Below, piece after piece: positions 1-13,500 of a DNA stretch of 64,000 nt. The stretch comes from Theobroma cacao (taxonomy: Eukaryota; Streptophyta; Magnoliopsida; Malvales; Malvaceae): assembly GCF_000208745.1 (NCBI RefSeq), contig NC_030851.1, positions 40,573,662-40,637,661 of the forward strand, in the 5' to 3' direction. A model generated the notes under the pieces. That model worked only from the letters and a program-made list of their open reading frames with translations. It did no database searches and had not been told where the DNA came from. How positions within the stretch are numbered: the first letter of the stretch is position 1; the number at the start of each line of letters is the position of its first letter. A program made the position numbers and the translations under genes.

Positions 1-1
1 A

Positions 2-1721
2 TTGCAGAGTCTCAATGCAAAAACTGGACTATTTAGTAAAAGAATGAAGATCATCCATCGTGATCCTATGCTTCAAGCGCAAAGGGTGGCTGCCATTAAG
101 GTTCGAAACTTTAGCTTTTAACTTTGTCACTTCAAGTTTGCGCAACTTTTTGGTGGTCTTGAGTTTTGACCATTTGAAATATGGAGTTAGTCACATTGTT
201 TTGTGGGAGCGTGGTGAGGGATTGATTACATCATATACACTGAGGTACTATTTTGCCTTTTTTTCTTTTTTCTTTTTTAATAAATCAACATCTGTCTATC
301 GCTTTCATGTCGAGGACTTTATGATGTATGAGCAAACTGTCAAATATGGAAAAGTTGGATTTCCATAATACCTCTTCATTGCATGCCGTTTTACTGTAAG
401 AGCCGATTCCTGATTAGAAACCAGGGACAAAAAGCAAGGTATTGTCCGCTTTGACCTGAAGGGTCTCACAGTTTTGTCCATAAAAGGCGCCTCACAGTAT
501 AGGTTCAAGTCTATACATATATACCATAGTGGATCCTCACAAATTCTCAATGTTGGATTGGGGGCGTCACAGCTTGCAACTTTCTCTATGCAATTAGAAC
601 TTGTGCTTTTCTTTCCAGAAAATTGATTAAGTGTATCTAATGCTTTGGTAGTAATAATATACGTAATGCAGAAAGCAAAAGGAACTGCTGCAGCAAGGAA
701 GCGTGTTTCCGAAGCTTTGAAAGCTTTTTTTAGTGATCCAGAGAACCGTCGCAAGCGGAGCATTTCTATGAAAGGTCTTCTCACATGTTCCATTAAAAGT
801 TTGGTGCTGACAGGTTTTCATGAAGTCAGAATACTTTATTTTGGTTTTCTGGCCATGCAAAAAATTTAACCTTTTACAGTTTTACCGGTTAATGGTATGT
901 GCTTCTGTGATTTGAACCAATGCCTGGAATTCCAGGCCTTCGTTTTTCAGTATTTTATATGTTTGTCTTCTAAACTATTGATATATTCTACATTCTATCA
1001 GTGGAGGAAAACTCCAGTGTCAACTTTTATCTTAATCTAAATTCCACATCTAAACTGTTTTGATCAACCTTTTCCAGATACTGGTGCTATGTTGTTTCTG
1101 GTATTCTTGATGATTGTTAACAATGAGCTGTAACATATGCTATGATATTGGCATCTCCACCTCATTGTTTCTGGTATTCCAGTGTCATTGCTTTATATGC
1201 CAGCCACTGGAACATACTTAAAATGCTCCATTGCAGCATGGGATTTCTTTTCTCCTACCTTTTAAGATTGTAATGACAATTATTTTCTTTCTTCTTGTGA
1301 TGCAGGAGTTAAATTTTACTGTGGAAATTGTGGCCGTGAAGGGCATAGAAGACACTACTGCCCTGAAATCAGAGATAGTTCAATAGATAAGAGGTTCAAA
1401 TGTCGATTATGTGGAGAAAAGGGCCATAACAGAAGAACCTGTCCAATGTCTAGGTTGAGCAATCATAAAAGCTCTGGTCGAAGGCGTCACCGTTGCAAGA
1501 TCTGTTGTAAAAGTGGTCACAATCGTCGTACATGTCCTCGAGTGATAGGGGTGAGAGACAATTTGACTTCTGGAAGTAGAATATATACCTGCAGGTTATG
1601 CCGAGAAAAAGGGCACAATATAAGGACATGTCCTAGTAAAAAGAAGAGCCATCAAAATTCTAATATTCAATTGAAAAAGGAAGCCAGCAACTTGGTCTTC
1701 AATAATTGTGCTGGACAGTAG
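2..1721 (+). CDS. CCHC zinc-knuckle protein, 3' part of gene
   Basis: This is the C-terminal part of a nucleic-acid-binding-type protein; the 5' exons lie left of the window. Exons are 2-100, 672-774 and 1306-1721, and the phases join cleanly. The last exon encodes four CX2CX4HX4C knuckles in a row (CGNCGREGHRRHYC, CRLCGEKGHNRRTC, CKICCKSGHNRRTC, CRLCREKGHNIRTC), followed by a Lys/Asn-rich tail. The middle exon encodes a basic helix with R-K-R-V-S-E-A-L-K and D-P-E-N-R-R-K-R-S, which resembles the NUMOD3 nuclease-associated repeat found in some plant zinc-knuckle proteins. CCHC knuckles usually bind single-stranded RNA or DNA. The target and location in the cell are unknown. The knuckles and splice joins are seen directly. 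The NUMOD3 likeness is from memory. Confidence 0.8.
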
Positions 1722-2968
1722 ACAAAACAACAGAAAGCTCTGGCATCTCTATTTCCTAGTCTTTCTCTGGCTGGATTTAAGGATAGCATCCTACTTTCCC
1801 TTTCGATTTATCTGATAGTAGATTTTGCTTTATCCACTAATTTCCTAACACGCAGGGGTTGCTATTTTAATGGCCAAAACCTTGAACAGAGATGTAAACC
1901 TGTTGTCCATTATTTTCACTTGTTTCACTTGCCCATTATTTTCTATGATGACTTGTTTTGATGTAAGCCATCTCAGCTTAGATGAGTTCAAGGGATGGCA
2001 CTTTGGATAGATATCTTGTACTCTTCCATGAAAGAGATCTGGCCACTTTCTTTCGAGGCAGGCTTTTTGCCAATGGACCCAATATATGACTGCCTGCAAC
2101 ATGCCACCTTTTAGAGAAAACAAAACCATTTCCATTTTCTTTCAAGAGTATAAGGGAGATGCAATGGCTTGTATTGGGAAAGAAACTGATAACTTATGTG
2201 AAGCCTAACACACCATTATGTTTTGAAAAATAGGAAATTTCAGAAAGCGATTTAGGACTGAAAAGGATATGGTGTTTACCATGCAGGTTGCAGATGTATC
2301 TTTTAAACTGTCATCTTTTACCAGGTTTACCACTACGTCGCCGTTTTTGACAAAATTATGGTGATATTTCCTGGTAATGTTCTTGAAAGAGAGTTGAAGT
2401 CTTCTCATCCGTTGCTGTCATTATTATTTGCTGAATAAACTTACAAAATTCATCTGGGGTGGGGGGTTGGAATTATCTTCTTTTTTTTGCTTCATGATTG
2501 TACCTTCAGTGTTCCATTACTGTTTCCAATGATTGGAAACACTAATTTCGTAGACTCTCAACTTCTTAGGATGCTTGAATCTGTCTTTCTAGAGAAAGTT
2601 ATGTGGAGACTGTAAAATGACAGCATTTCTTCACCTAGAGAAAGTGAGGGAGAGATGCAGCAGCTTTCCTAGGAAGATATGAGAATTAAACATGGCACTA
2701 CTGTGTTGCCAAATGCAAGGATTTATTATCAGTCGATTAATCACTTAGTGCATTCAGCCATTCTCCGTCTCATATAGATTACAAGTTTTCAATTCTTTCG
2801 TAGCTCAGAGATGATCCCATTTATCTTTGCATTCCATATACATGAGTACAATTTATGATACAAAACAAAACCAGGTATCGGTTGACATTTATATGTCAAT
2901 GCCCTACGTAAACAGAGGAGAAACAAATAACTTAGTCTACTCAATTGGAAAACAGTTGCAGTTGTTAG
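1722..2968. other. Intergenic, convergent 3' ends
   Basis: This stretch separates the convergent zinc-knuckle and AP2 genes. It should hold both 3' UTRs. I see no further gene, repeat family or RNA gene in it; the ORFs are short and have no recognisable content. Confidence 0.5.
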
Positions 2969-4885
2969 TTAATGTAACAAAGGTAGGTTTAAGGCACCAT
3001 TCCATGTAAACTGCCCAGTTTTGTTATATAATGGCAGCTTACCATCTTCTGATTCTAAACCAGGAAGGGCGTCTGGGACATGATCAATTTCATTATAGAA
3101 CATATCTCCCACTCCATTGTTGTCGACTATCTCCAGTAGCTCTTTTGTGTCGTTCTCTTCAGTTACATCAAAGTTAGCATTCAAGTTTTCCTCGACTAAT
3201 TTGTTAAACATTGAAGACCTAAGCAGAAGGCTCAGTGCAGTGGGGGAAGATGACTTGGGACAAGGACTAACAGGGGCCTTCTTTTGCAAAACATCTTGCT
3301 TCCTTGGGCTGTCTAAGGCTTCTACTGTGAAAGGATTGGAGTTGAAGAGGGGTACGTCAGGTGTCTGCTCGGTCGGAAAAGGGTTAGATGCTGTCATGGG
3401 CTGAGAAACTAAGGTTGTTTGATTGGCTCCAGGTTTTAGCCATCTGATATATGTGCTTAGGTCAAAGTTGGTTACTGCATTGATCCCTCTGTACTCGATT
3501 GCTGCAATATCATAAGCATGAGCAGCCTCCTCTTGTGTACCTATGGTAAGATAAAGAAATGCCTCTTAAGCCAGTTGGGTTTCGATTGTAAAACAGAAAG
3601 ACATGAGCCTACACCTAGGAAAGAACAGTCAAAGTTTCAGTAAGTGAACAAGAGATTCGAAGTAAGATAACTCACCGTAAGTGCCAAGATAAAGATACTT
3701 GTTTCCAAACACCCTCCCTATTCTTGCCTCCCATCTCCCATTGTGATGATGCCTGCAGTGCATTTAGTAAAGGTCTTAAGTATAAACTGTTTCCTTAACA
3801 TCGAGATAAGGTCAGACTCTGTCTCCTTACTGCTCACCTTGCAACACCTCTGTACCTGGAAACACCCCTCGAGAAACCACTGCTTCTCCTATAAACAAAA
3901 GGTGAAAAAAAATTCAATTAAATCACAAATTTTAAATAAGAAAACAATGACATCTTGGGATTATTTATGACCTTCTTAAAGAGGCTAAGTATTCCTCTTT
4001 TGTTACAGCTTTCATTATCTCAATTTCCTTCTCATAATCAGATACCTGCAATATATATTATATACGCATTTGATCAAAAATTAGAGTCCATGCCACCCAA
4101 TGAAGAAAACTCACTCTCAGATCAGCACAGAGTTAATTATACCGGAAAATTTGTGAAAGTTGATGTTCCCCAGTACTTAATAGCAGCCAAATCATAGGCT
4201 CTTGCTGCAGATTCTTCTTCATCATAAGCTCCTGATGAAATAGCAATCCCAAAAGACAGTGAGTTTTCCACTAACTAGTTTTCCCAAAGCAAATATGGCT
4301 TTTCATCACTTTTAAGTACTAACTCACCAAGATAAACTGCTCTATCCATCGATTTCGTCCAAGGTACAACCAGATGACAAATCAAACAATCAAGATGGCA
4401 TTAGCAAATCTAGCACAAGAAACAAATTGACGTGCAAAAACTTTCGCATAAATATCTGATAAGAAATGAGTTTATCTAAGTTGCATACCCTGTTTTCCCT
4501 TCTTCCTTTGTGTTGGATTCCAGGAAGCTTTATCCCATAAGTGAGCTTCGAACCTTCCAGTCCATCTATGTCTGTTGCAGCAGAGAAATAATCATCCTCG
4601 TTCTCTTGATATTGAAAGCATAATTAACATGTAACACCAAAACCAAGAGATTATATAAAACCTGCTGACGCCCCGGAATCTTGAACTTCTCTTCACTGTG
4701 GTGGCAGTAGGTTGATCACCTTGTTGCTGCTGTTGTTCTCCTTGTTGATTGTAGCAGCCTAGTGAACCAGTGGAGGGGTCTCTTCGACGTCTCTTAATAC
4801 ACTTAATCTCAATATTGTCACCTTCTGCCATGCACAAACGACGCCTTCCAGGGCCCATTTCAGATTTTGCAGTAATCATTTCCAT
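2969..4885 (-). CDS. AP2/ERF transcription factor with two AP2 domains, WRI3/WRI4-like
   Basis: Predicted DNA-binding transcription factor of 392 aa, nuclear by family. Exons on the minus strand are 4662-4885, 4489-4571, 4328-4336, 4143-4231, 3972-4045, 3838-3888, 3676-3752 and 2969-3540; all phases agree. The first AP2 domain starts at [20 protein letters not shown] and includes VYLGAYD; the second starts at [20 protein letters not shown] and includes YLGTYG. The linker [22 protein letters not shown] is typical of the WRINKLED/ADAP group. The third exon is the 9-nt micro-exon known in AP2-group genes; it encodes most of V-Y-L-G. The N-terminus has a basic K-R-R-R-R and a short Gln run. The C-terminus is acidic and Ser/Pro-rich, a likely activation region. 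In Arabidopsis, WRI3 and WRI4 activate fatty-acid genes for cutin and wax. Assignment to that subgroup is by likeness only. Confidence 0.88.
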
Positions 4886-7124
4886 GGTTCTGACCTCGCT
4901 ATCAAGGAGCTATAAGATAATTGACTTTTGGTGGCTCCACAATGAGAAACTGAAAAGCAGTGTTTAGATATATAGATGCCGCAACTTGGTCGTTTGCGTA
5001 TTCTGTTTCTTTGCTGTTGAGATTGTCTTAATCGGTATTAAGACAAACCTTGTCGATTCTCACGATGTCAGCCGGGGCAAATTGAAGAGTCTATACTCTA
5101 CCATATCCAGCCAAGCAGGAACTACAGTGTCAGGACTGCAACGAAGGATTTAGAGAATAATCCATCTTCGTAACTTATTTCTAGTGTGTCAGAATTTGAC
5201 CCGACCCTGTTCCTCGGTGTTTTCAAGGTTCTAGACGACTTTGACACGTTTTCAGACTCCCATAGAGTTTTACCATGTTAATGATGCTCAAAACTAGACA
5301 GTGGATATATTATTTTCCTGGAATCTGTTTAGTTTAACGAATGTGGGCAACGTCTGCTTTGATATCATAATGATATAGAACTAAGTAACAGTACTTCTGA
5401 TAGTCTCTCAGTCTTTCTCCCCCATTTTTTCACCTCAGTAAACTCGAGTTCTATCTTTCAGAATGGATTCTATTCGCTCTACCAGGAGCTCACATTCATG
5501 GAAACCTGCCCAAGGTTAAACCAGCTAAGTGACAATTATCCAAATAATTCAACTGCTGTTTGCACAATTCATAACAGACAAAGTGGAAGAATACAATGGG
5601 AGTTTTGGGGAGAGGGAGCCAAGCCGACAAGTTTCCAATGACAAAATAAAATTTGGCTTATTTTGACAAGAAAATTCAAGTTCTTGTCACTTGGGATGAG
5701 TTATGTCTAAAAGGGAACTTGTCTTCTGCGCAATGGTGTGGTTGGGAATCATTGTTTATGTCTGGTTTTTGCTTAGGATTTTTCGTCATGGAAAGAAAGA
5801 AATTCATTTAACCATCTGCGGCTTGTTTTTTGTTTACATTTTAAGATTCCAATAGAAAATTTGACTAGTTCTTGTAAGAGGCAATAATGAAGTTTGAGTC
5901 TACCACGGAGCTCTTGAGGTATAGGGCGATCTTTACTATGGAAAATAAAGAAGAGAACCTAAAATATTATCTGTTAATTATAATATTTCATAATCATCTA
6001 AAATTATTTATTTTTTCAATATACTTCCAACTAAATAATGGGCTGGTTTTTTCTTTTCTTTTTTTTTTAATTTGCTAAGATATTAAGACTTTCATATATA
6101 AAATTTAACTCAATGATAAAGTTAATTTCATGTGTTATTTGTGTTAATAAAATTAACCGGCAACATTTTAAAAATACGCATATGATATCAATAATCAAGT
6201 AAATAGTTCAATGATTATACAAAAATTCAAATTAAACAATATGAAAATTTTAATATATGAAATTATAAATAAATTAACACAATATACTTATGCATATATG
6301 CGTACGTACATACATACATATATATAAGGTATATATGTATTTAAAAGTTAGAGCTAATACCCATGATTTAGTTAACAATTTGTGTGTAGATAATTGTGGT
6401 TATTCATTCATTTAATTAAATTTATGCATACTACTCCTGTCGAAGAAAGAAATTTATGCATACCACTATACTACTTTTTTTTCATTCTTCCTCCATTTAA
6501 TGTCCATTGTACATGTTAGGGAAACTTAAGAAATAAAATTTGACTTCTTTCATCTTAATTAAACGTTTTTATATTATTAAATACTTAATTAATTTTTTTT
6601 ATATAGTATTGCTTTTTATTGATTTTGAATATGTCAAAAGAGAAAAAAAATTCACAAAAAAAAAAAGATAAAAAGACTTCGGCTAATAATAAAAAATATA
6701 TATATAATTTTTATTTTTATATATATAATATGTGTGTAAGAGGGAGTATATATACTTAGCACTTGTACAATAAAGTCTTTTTTGTTGAGATAAAAAGCAA
6801 GTTGTATTGCTTCATGGGAAAAAAAAAACAAAAGAAACCAAACAAAATTAGTTTCCTGCTTCCTACATCAGCAACAGAAACTTAAGATCTTCAAATTTGC
6901 TTCCATTGTCCTTGCAACAATCCCCACATTCAAAATTTTCCCTTACCCTTTTCCTTAATTTCCCCAACATTCAATCTGAATACAAGAAAGAAAAATGGAA
7001 TAGAAAGAAGTATATTCCCATTCACCACTTTCATCCCTATGCTTTCCTCTAGTACAGTGATGAGAGTAGCTAGGCCATTTTTAAGTATTTACGTCCACAT
7101 CTAGTAATGGAAACATAAAAAGTT
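4886..7124. other. Intergenic: AP2 promoter side and pectate lyase 3' side
   Basis: The left part is the upstream region of the AP2 gene. From about 5880 to 6780 the DNA is very AT-rich, with short microsatellite-like tracts (mixed GTAC/CATA/TA near 6299-6328 and TA runs near 6695-6735). The right end should hold the pectate lyase 3' UTR. I see no gene. Confidence 0.5.
4968..4974 (-). promoter_or_regulatory. Candidate TATA box of the AP2 gene
   Basis: A TATATA-type heptamer lies about 85 bases upstream of the ATG at 4885, a normal distance for a plant TATA box with a short 5' UTR. It is a single-motif call. Confidence 0.4.
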
Positions 7125-8753
7125 TTAGCAAGGCCGGCGACGAACGCAGTCAAGTGATCCAGAATATCTAGTGAGAAGGGACACCATTTGACCAGGCTTA
7201 GCCGACATCATGAAGTTGCCTAAGAATCTCCTGCTGGCTCTTGGATCTCCGGATTGAGTGAAGAAGGCCCCATTAACCATCAGGTCACCCTCTGATCTCC
7301 ATGACCAATTCTTCCATACTTCTGGTGGTGCATAGTCCCTCTTGGTCACCTTCACAGAGTATTCACCAACCATGAACAATTGCACATTAGTTTAGCAAGA
7401 AAAATGATGGATGATCAATGTACTTATCACTGGGAAAATTGACATATGAAAATGTGACTAGCTACCTCCTTAGCTGCCGCGTTTGGTGGAGCAACAAATC
7501 GGTTGCCCTGGCTGATGATGGTAGGGTGGCTGCTACCTCCAATGGCATACATGAGCCAGTGAGTGTAGTCATTGTTGACCACATGGATAAACCCCCATCG
7601 GCACCTTGGCATCCTTTGTACCAATCCTTTACCGAAGTGGGTGAAAGCAACTGTGATCTGCATCTTCTGATCCTCGGAGTAGCTGTCACTTGCCCCGAAC
7701 AACATCACCTGCATCACCACATCAGGTGAAATTATTTGTCACCAGAGCTTTGTTCAATAAACAGTTAAAAAAAAAGTTTAATTTCCTGGAGTTTTAGCAG
7801 CAAACTTTTGATTACCTCATTGTGGTTGGTGAAATGGCAGTTGGAGATGGTAATGGCAGTTGAACCCTGGATGGCATCAATGAGACCATCATAGCAATTA
7901 TACATGGAAAGATGGTCAAGCCAAATGTTGGTTGCTCCGAAAAGAGAAACCCCATCACCATCGCTCTTCGTCCTAAAGCCATAGTGGTCTACAGAATCCC
8001 TGATCATGCCACCACTGCCCTGAACGATGTCATGAATGTGGAGGCCGTGGATAATGATGTTCCTGGCAAACTGGATGGTAATGCCAGCCCCATAAGCCAC
8101 ATGCACGTTGGCTCCCCTAGCATCGATGGTTTTGTCGCTTGTCATAATGAGCTCCTGGTTGAGCTTGATGATCATGCTTCGTGCAAAGATGATCCAGAGA
8201 GGCCGCTTTTGGATCACAGCATGACGTAGGGTTCCAGGCTTGGGGTTAACCATATCATTGTCCGAAGGATCTGTCACAATGTAGTATCTCCCGTTCTTTC
8301 CACCAATAGTACCACGGCCAAACCCAAGGGAGCAATCGGCGAGCCTCTTCCTGTTTCTGTGCCAGTTAGGATCACATCGCCAGCATTGGTCGATGGGGTT
8401 GGTTGCCTGGCAGGGACCGGTTCTTCTCTTTCCCCTCAAGCTCCTTCTTGTGCTATTAAACCCCATCAAGTTCCTTCATGCAAGAGAAAAATACGTAAAC
8501 CAATGAGCATTATTTTGAAAATGGCAATGAACAATTTGTCGCTGATCTTATACCTGGCAACATGGTGATTGAAATGCTGGGTTACTTCCTCAGGATTGGG
8601 GTTATATGCCTTGTTAAAATGTTCTTTAGCTTCGGCTTCGCGTTGCCTCCAGTAATCATCATATTCAGCGATGTGAGCATGCAGGGTTGGGATTATGACA
8701 ACAAAGAACAAAGAAAAGAAAAATAACCCAAAACTTCTATCACTCGTAGCCAT
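7125..8753 (-). CDS. Pectate lyase, PL1 family, secreted
   Basis: Cleaves de-esterified homogalacturonan in the cell wall by calcium-dependent beta-elimination (EC 4.2.2.2). The model is 441 aa with exons 8554-8753, 7816-8473, 7466-7708 and 7125-7349. Residues 1 to about 26 form a signal peptide (hydrophobic [13 protein letters not shown], then LHA). The mature N-terminus contains the plant motif [15 protein letters not shown]1 hallmarks are NIWLDHLS (Asp253, His254), [17 protein letters not shown] (calcium-binding Asp262 and Asp266) and the R-x-P-x-x-R motif at 318-323, which carries the catalytic arginine. The protein ends in Cys. Length and motif order are full and normal for plant PLL proteins. 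The usual His/Tyr after CR is Trp-Gly-Phe here. The exact PLL number is not assigned. Confidence 0.93.
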
Positions 8754-10526
8754 TGATTCGACCCTTTTTTTTTTTTTTTACTCTCTTCTCTTCTCTTCAG
8801 GCTTTGAAAATTTCAGCTTTGTGGTTCAATCTGTTGGCAAAGGCCGAGGTCCTGCAAATAATTTGCCTATTTGCAGACAGGACCAAAGACCCCGAAGGAC
8901 AACCTAAGCCAACAGGTCGAACATACAAAAGCAAGCGAAATCACTTCGCTTGGCCTGTTGAGAAGAGGAAAGTCATGTTGGAATCATTACATGGGACTGT
9001 TTAAATACAACAAGACAGACCCTAAAACAAGACGATGAACATACATGGTGTGAGTAGGAGTTCTTTCCGGCGGCGGGAAGGAAGGGGAACCGCTAGCATT
9101 TCAATTCTTGGAAAACCGTTAAGAGTTTTCCTCGATATTTAATTTTGTGGTGAAAATTTTCCATGCATATTTCCCTACTTAATTACCAATCAATGGAATA
9201 TACTTATAACTGTCATTGGAAGACATTAGTTGGAAAAATCATAACCTCTCTACTCCCTTCGTCCCTTTTATTTGATCAAAATGGAACCATATCCAACAGA
9301 GAAGTATATATTGAAAAGAAGTTGATGTTTATGTAAGGAAAGTAAACTTTCAAGATAAAAGGAAGTAAGTACAATTTGTTCCCCATTTTTTTGACAAAAT
9401 TAGCAGTCTATGATTCTGTCACTTTGCAGAAGATGGAGTGAGTTTATGAATTTTGCTTCGAATGTTTCATGTTTTAGCATTAAGAATGTCAGCTGTTAGA
9501 TTATTTGTTAGTTTTAAAGTACCTTATCTCGAGTTTTATTACTTGATAAAATATCCAAATTATATAAATATCTTATTGAATTTTAAAATTAATACATATT
9601 TTTTAAATTCGTACTTATATATCTTAAACACTGCTCGTTAAATATTTGATTAAAATAAATTTAAGATCAATTTTGATATATTATTAATGAAAATTATATT
9701 AACAAATTAAAATTAATTCATAAAAATGAAATTAAAGTTTAATATTATATTTAGAACAATTAATAAATTTTAATAAGTATTACATTAATTATAAAAAATT
9801 TATCAGTAATATATATATAACTAAAATTTAATATTAAAAATCATTATTTATAATTAAATTCAGATAATAGTTTTACTATCTAAACTATACCCGAATTCAA
9901 TTATACTTATATAATACCCGATTAAAAGGTACGCATTGTCATCCCTATTTAGCACCTTCTTAAGTGCAATTTGTAGTAATAAATTGTATCACTTCCCAAC
10001 CAGGGTATTCAAAGAGAGGAACACAGGGCAACTAGAATTGGGAATGACATAAATAGGATTTTATTTCATAAGAAACCAATAATAATACAAATACAACAAG
10101 CATCCCAATTTGCAACAAGTCATGTTCTAGCAAAAAAGGTACAGATTTGGCAGGAGGTAACTAAGAAACTGCCCTTCCAATATTATTCTCAAGACTCGTG
10201 AGGCATTATAATGTAAACTATAATGTATAAGGGTACACATCTCCTTTCCTAGGTCTAATACCATATTTCCCACTTCAACATTAGCTAACTGGCTCAAATG
10301 GTCACCTAGTCTAGCCCAGCCCCTCAGTCGAGTACCCCATGCGTTTCAGGTAAAAAATGGTACACACAAGAATGACATGAACATCGGTCCGCAGTACAGA
10401 ACAAATAAACTATACCGGTTCGACATTCTTCAACTTGTTTTTAAGATAGAATGAGAGAGAGCTTCACGGTGGAGGGTTCTACATGATATACACAGTCGGC
10501 AACATAAATAATGCCTGCGGTTTACA
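8754..10526. other. Intergenic: pectate lyase promoter and AMY3 3' side
   Basis: The left part is the upstream region of the pectate lyase; a TATTTAAA-type motif near 9000-9007 could be its TATA box, which would give a 5' UTR of about 200 bases. Positions 9500-9920 are AT-rich with no coding content. The region from about 10030 on probably belongs to the AMY3 3' UTR and downstream DNA. No further gene is seen. Confidence 0.45.
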
Positions 10527-13500
10527 TTATGATAATTCCCAGACCTTGTAACCGTTCCCCTCGAGAGCTGAGGACCATCTCTGGGATCCACTTGGAGGCT
10601 CATAAGAACCCGGTCCAATCTTCATTGCTAACTTGTCATCGATAATGGCTGCATATACATCCCTCTCGGCCTTGACAATTTTAACCTACCATATAGAAAT
10701 CAAAATACGAAGTGAATTTGTCAGTTTCATGATCTGCTGGTAAATGTTTGACCTGATTGTTGATTTGTCCAACAAGAACAACAGCCAAAGGACTAATGAA
10801 TAAAGAGTAGCATAGTGGAGGAGATCGGGAATCAGAAATAAATGAGAATCTTATTTTCTCCTACGCTTGAGTTTTGAACAGTAAAAAGCTGTCACTACAG
10901 GCAAGCTAGGTGCACCGGGATCAGTCAAGCAAAATTCCAATTTTTCAGGTCCCATAGTGGAAATATAATAAATCATGTTTCTATAATACTCAAAAATTTC
11001 TGATCATACAGTAAGATGCCTACCAGCTTGCCCTAGCTCTCAAATATAAAAAGAACTGAAAATTTATCAGGAAAAGCTTTCCACATAAACCTTAGTCCCC
11101 AAATATGAAGCAGAGTTTTTTGATACTCACCGTACTCCGACAATGGATTTTGTTTCTGTTTCTGAGAGAGATAAGAGCAGCAATTTCAGATCGATAATGA
11201 GAGAAAACGTGATCGTAGAACACAGCCGGGGTTCCTGGGTGAGTCAATATATAAGCATATCCTTGCATTTCCTTTCCACCTGGAAACCTCCAATGACCCT
11301 TCAGGGTGGGGCAAAAATGGATTAAAAAATAATCGCAATGATAACAATCACTTGCCAAAAGCATTGAAACAACTGCAGAATTGTTCAACATTTGCAAAAC
11401 AGATTTACAAAGAGGAATCGTCTACTCTTTAGCCTTTACTTTCTACATACAAAGAGATTCATATGACCGTCTTCTGAAACATCATATTTACATGCATGAA
11501 CACTGCTCTCTTGAACAAATCATTTAGAAACTTTGTAAAGTGTTAACTTAGTGAAATAATTATGTAACTGAACCTAAAAAAGGAAAATTAACTTTCATAG
11601 ATGAGTCCAAGGAAGAGGAAGAGAAGAGAGAACACCCCAACAATATTAAATGAAGCCTTAGTTTCAGTAAAAGTATTAATCTAATGCAATACTTGATTTG
11701 GTGTGCATTACAGTTTCTTTGGATTACTTCAGTTTAGAAAAAAAATGGCACAGATTGAAGGATTCAAGGGGTATTCAAACCTGGGTAGAACCAGTGTCAT
11801 GATTCTCTATGAACGTAACAGCACGAGATGGCCACCATCCAACAACCCCAGGAGGCTTCCCTTTCTGGTCCGATAATCGCCAATATTCACATTTTCCAAG
11901 TGCCTAAGTGAAATAATTATACTGTAAATATATCCTGTGCCTTATGACTATAGAAAAGAAAATAATAAAAATAATGACAAGAATAGAGGAGCAAGAGCAA
12001 GAGCAGTTCAAGAGCAAAATCATTTCTCAATTAAGTTTGTCAAATGTCTAAATGTTTAAATTATGCCACAACCCAAGGTACCAGAACATCATGCATGCCA
12101 CAAAGGCTAGGAGATATATACTAGGAAACACCAATAATGGTTCTCAATCTATGGGTAGAGGGATAGGGGCAAAAAATACAAACAAGGTTGCACTTTTCTT
12201 TATAAAAATATTCTGTAAAACTGTGTACATGGAAACACTCAACATGATAAATTTAGATGAATGCTTACCGAATGAAGAATTCCCTTGGTTGTGACATCAA
12301 ATGCACCACCAGCTCCATTAGTAGCATTAATCCAGTCGACAATTCTCTGTCTATGGGCATCTTGGTCGTGGTCCATTTCACTATATGTGTAGTTGAGGGA
12401 ATCCCAATACTCACCCACCACAAAGTATGGTTCGCTTGCATCCAAGTAGTCCTTTACATAACCACCCCAGAATCCTCTGACAAAATCCAGCCTCCATCCA
12501 TCATAACCAATTTCTTCTCTACATGTCACAAAAAGCCAGCAAAATATTACATACACAACATATTGCATTTGAAGTATGCATCAGGAGAAACTCACAAGAA
12601 GTGAATCTCTCACATTATGTAGAAGCACGCAAAAAAAAAATAAAATCATGACAGAACATGATGTGTTAAGAAATAATTCCTGACTATTAAAGCTATATTT
12701 AGCTCAGTTTCCTTAGAGTAAAAGTTACCACCAATCCACTGGTCAGGAAATTCAAAATACAAAGAAAAATAAAAGTTCTAAAGTTTGAGTATAAGTCTCC
12801 ACAAGAAAAGCCAAGTATATAGTGATTGAAATATAACTGCAGCCACAAAGGAGGATGGGTCCCATGATAGATCTTACGTATCCAGTGCTTCCATCAGCTT
12901 TTACACCAATAGAGGCACTATAACCAAAAGTTAACATAACCTTAGCTTAAGCAATTGAACCAGTAAAATATATGAATGTGGTACCTTTAAAGTCCAGTAA
13001 AACAATTGAATGGCTAGGCCAAGACAAGAACCCATAAACCCAATCAGAGATTGCTACATTTTCAGAAATCCTTTTGGAAAACTAGGCAATATAACCAGCA
13101 TAAAGGTACATAATTCAAAATTTCAGAGCTTTCAGCTTGAATTTGTGACCATGAACCACTATGCTACAGCTAGTTTGGCTACGAAATGTAAATTTTCCAC
13201 CAATACATCCTTTTTCTGATGGGCCATACACTTTAACTGGTATAAGAACATGAGACAATTATTAATGAATACAAACTACAGTGACTTATATCTAGTTAAG
13301 TTATGTATCATCCTATTCCAGCATCTAAAATAATATCACAATCAGGTATGATATTTATAGGTTGCATTCATAGTCAAGGTGCACGATAAATCCAATTAAT
13401 GACAAATAGTCATTAGTTTTTGTTGAACCTTTCCACTCTCTGAAGTTTTCACAGACACTTTTGCCATAGTTTTCAAACCAATTTAGAAATGCAATGGGTA

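Noticed and set aside
305..793. 162-codon open frame on the minus strand
   Set aside because: It lies antisense across an intron and exon of the zinc-knuckle gene and has no family features.
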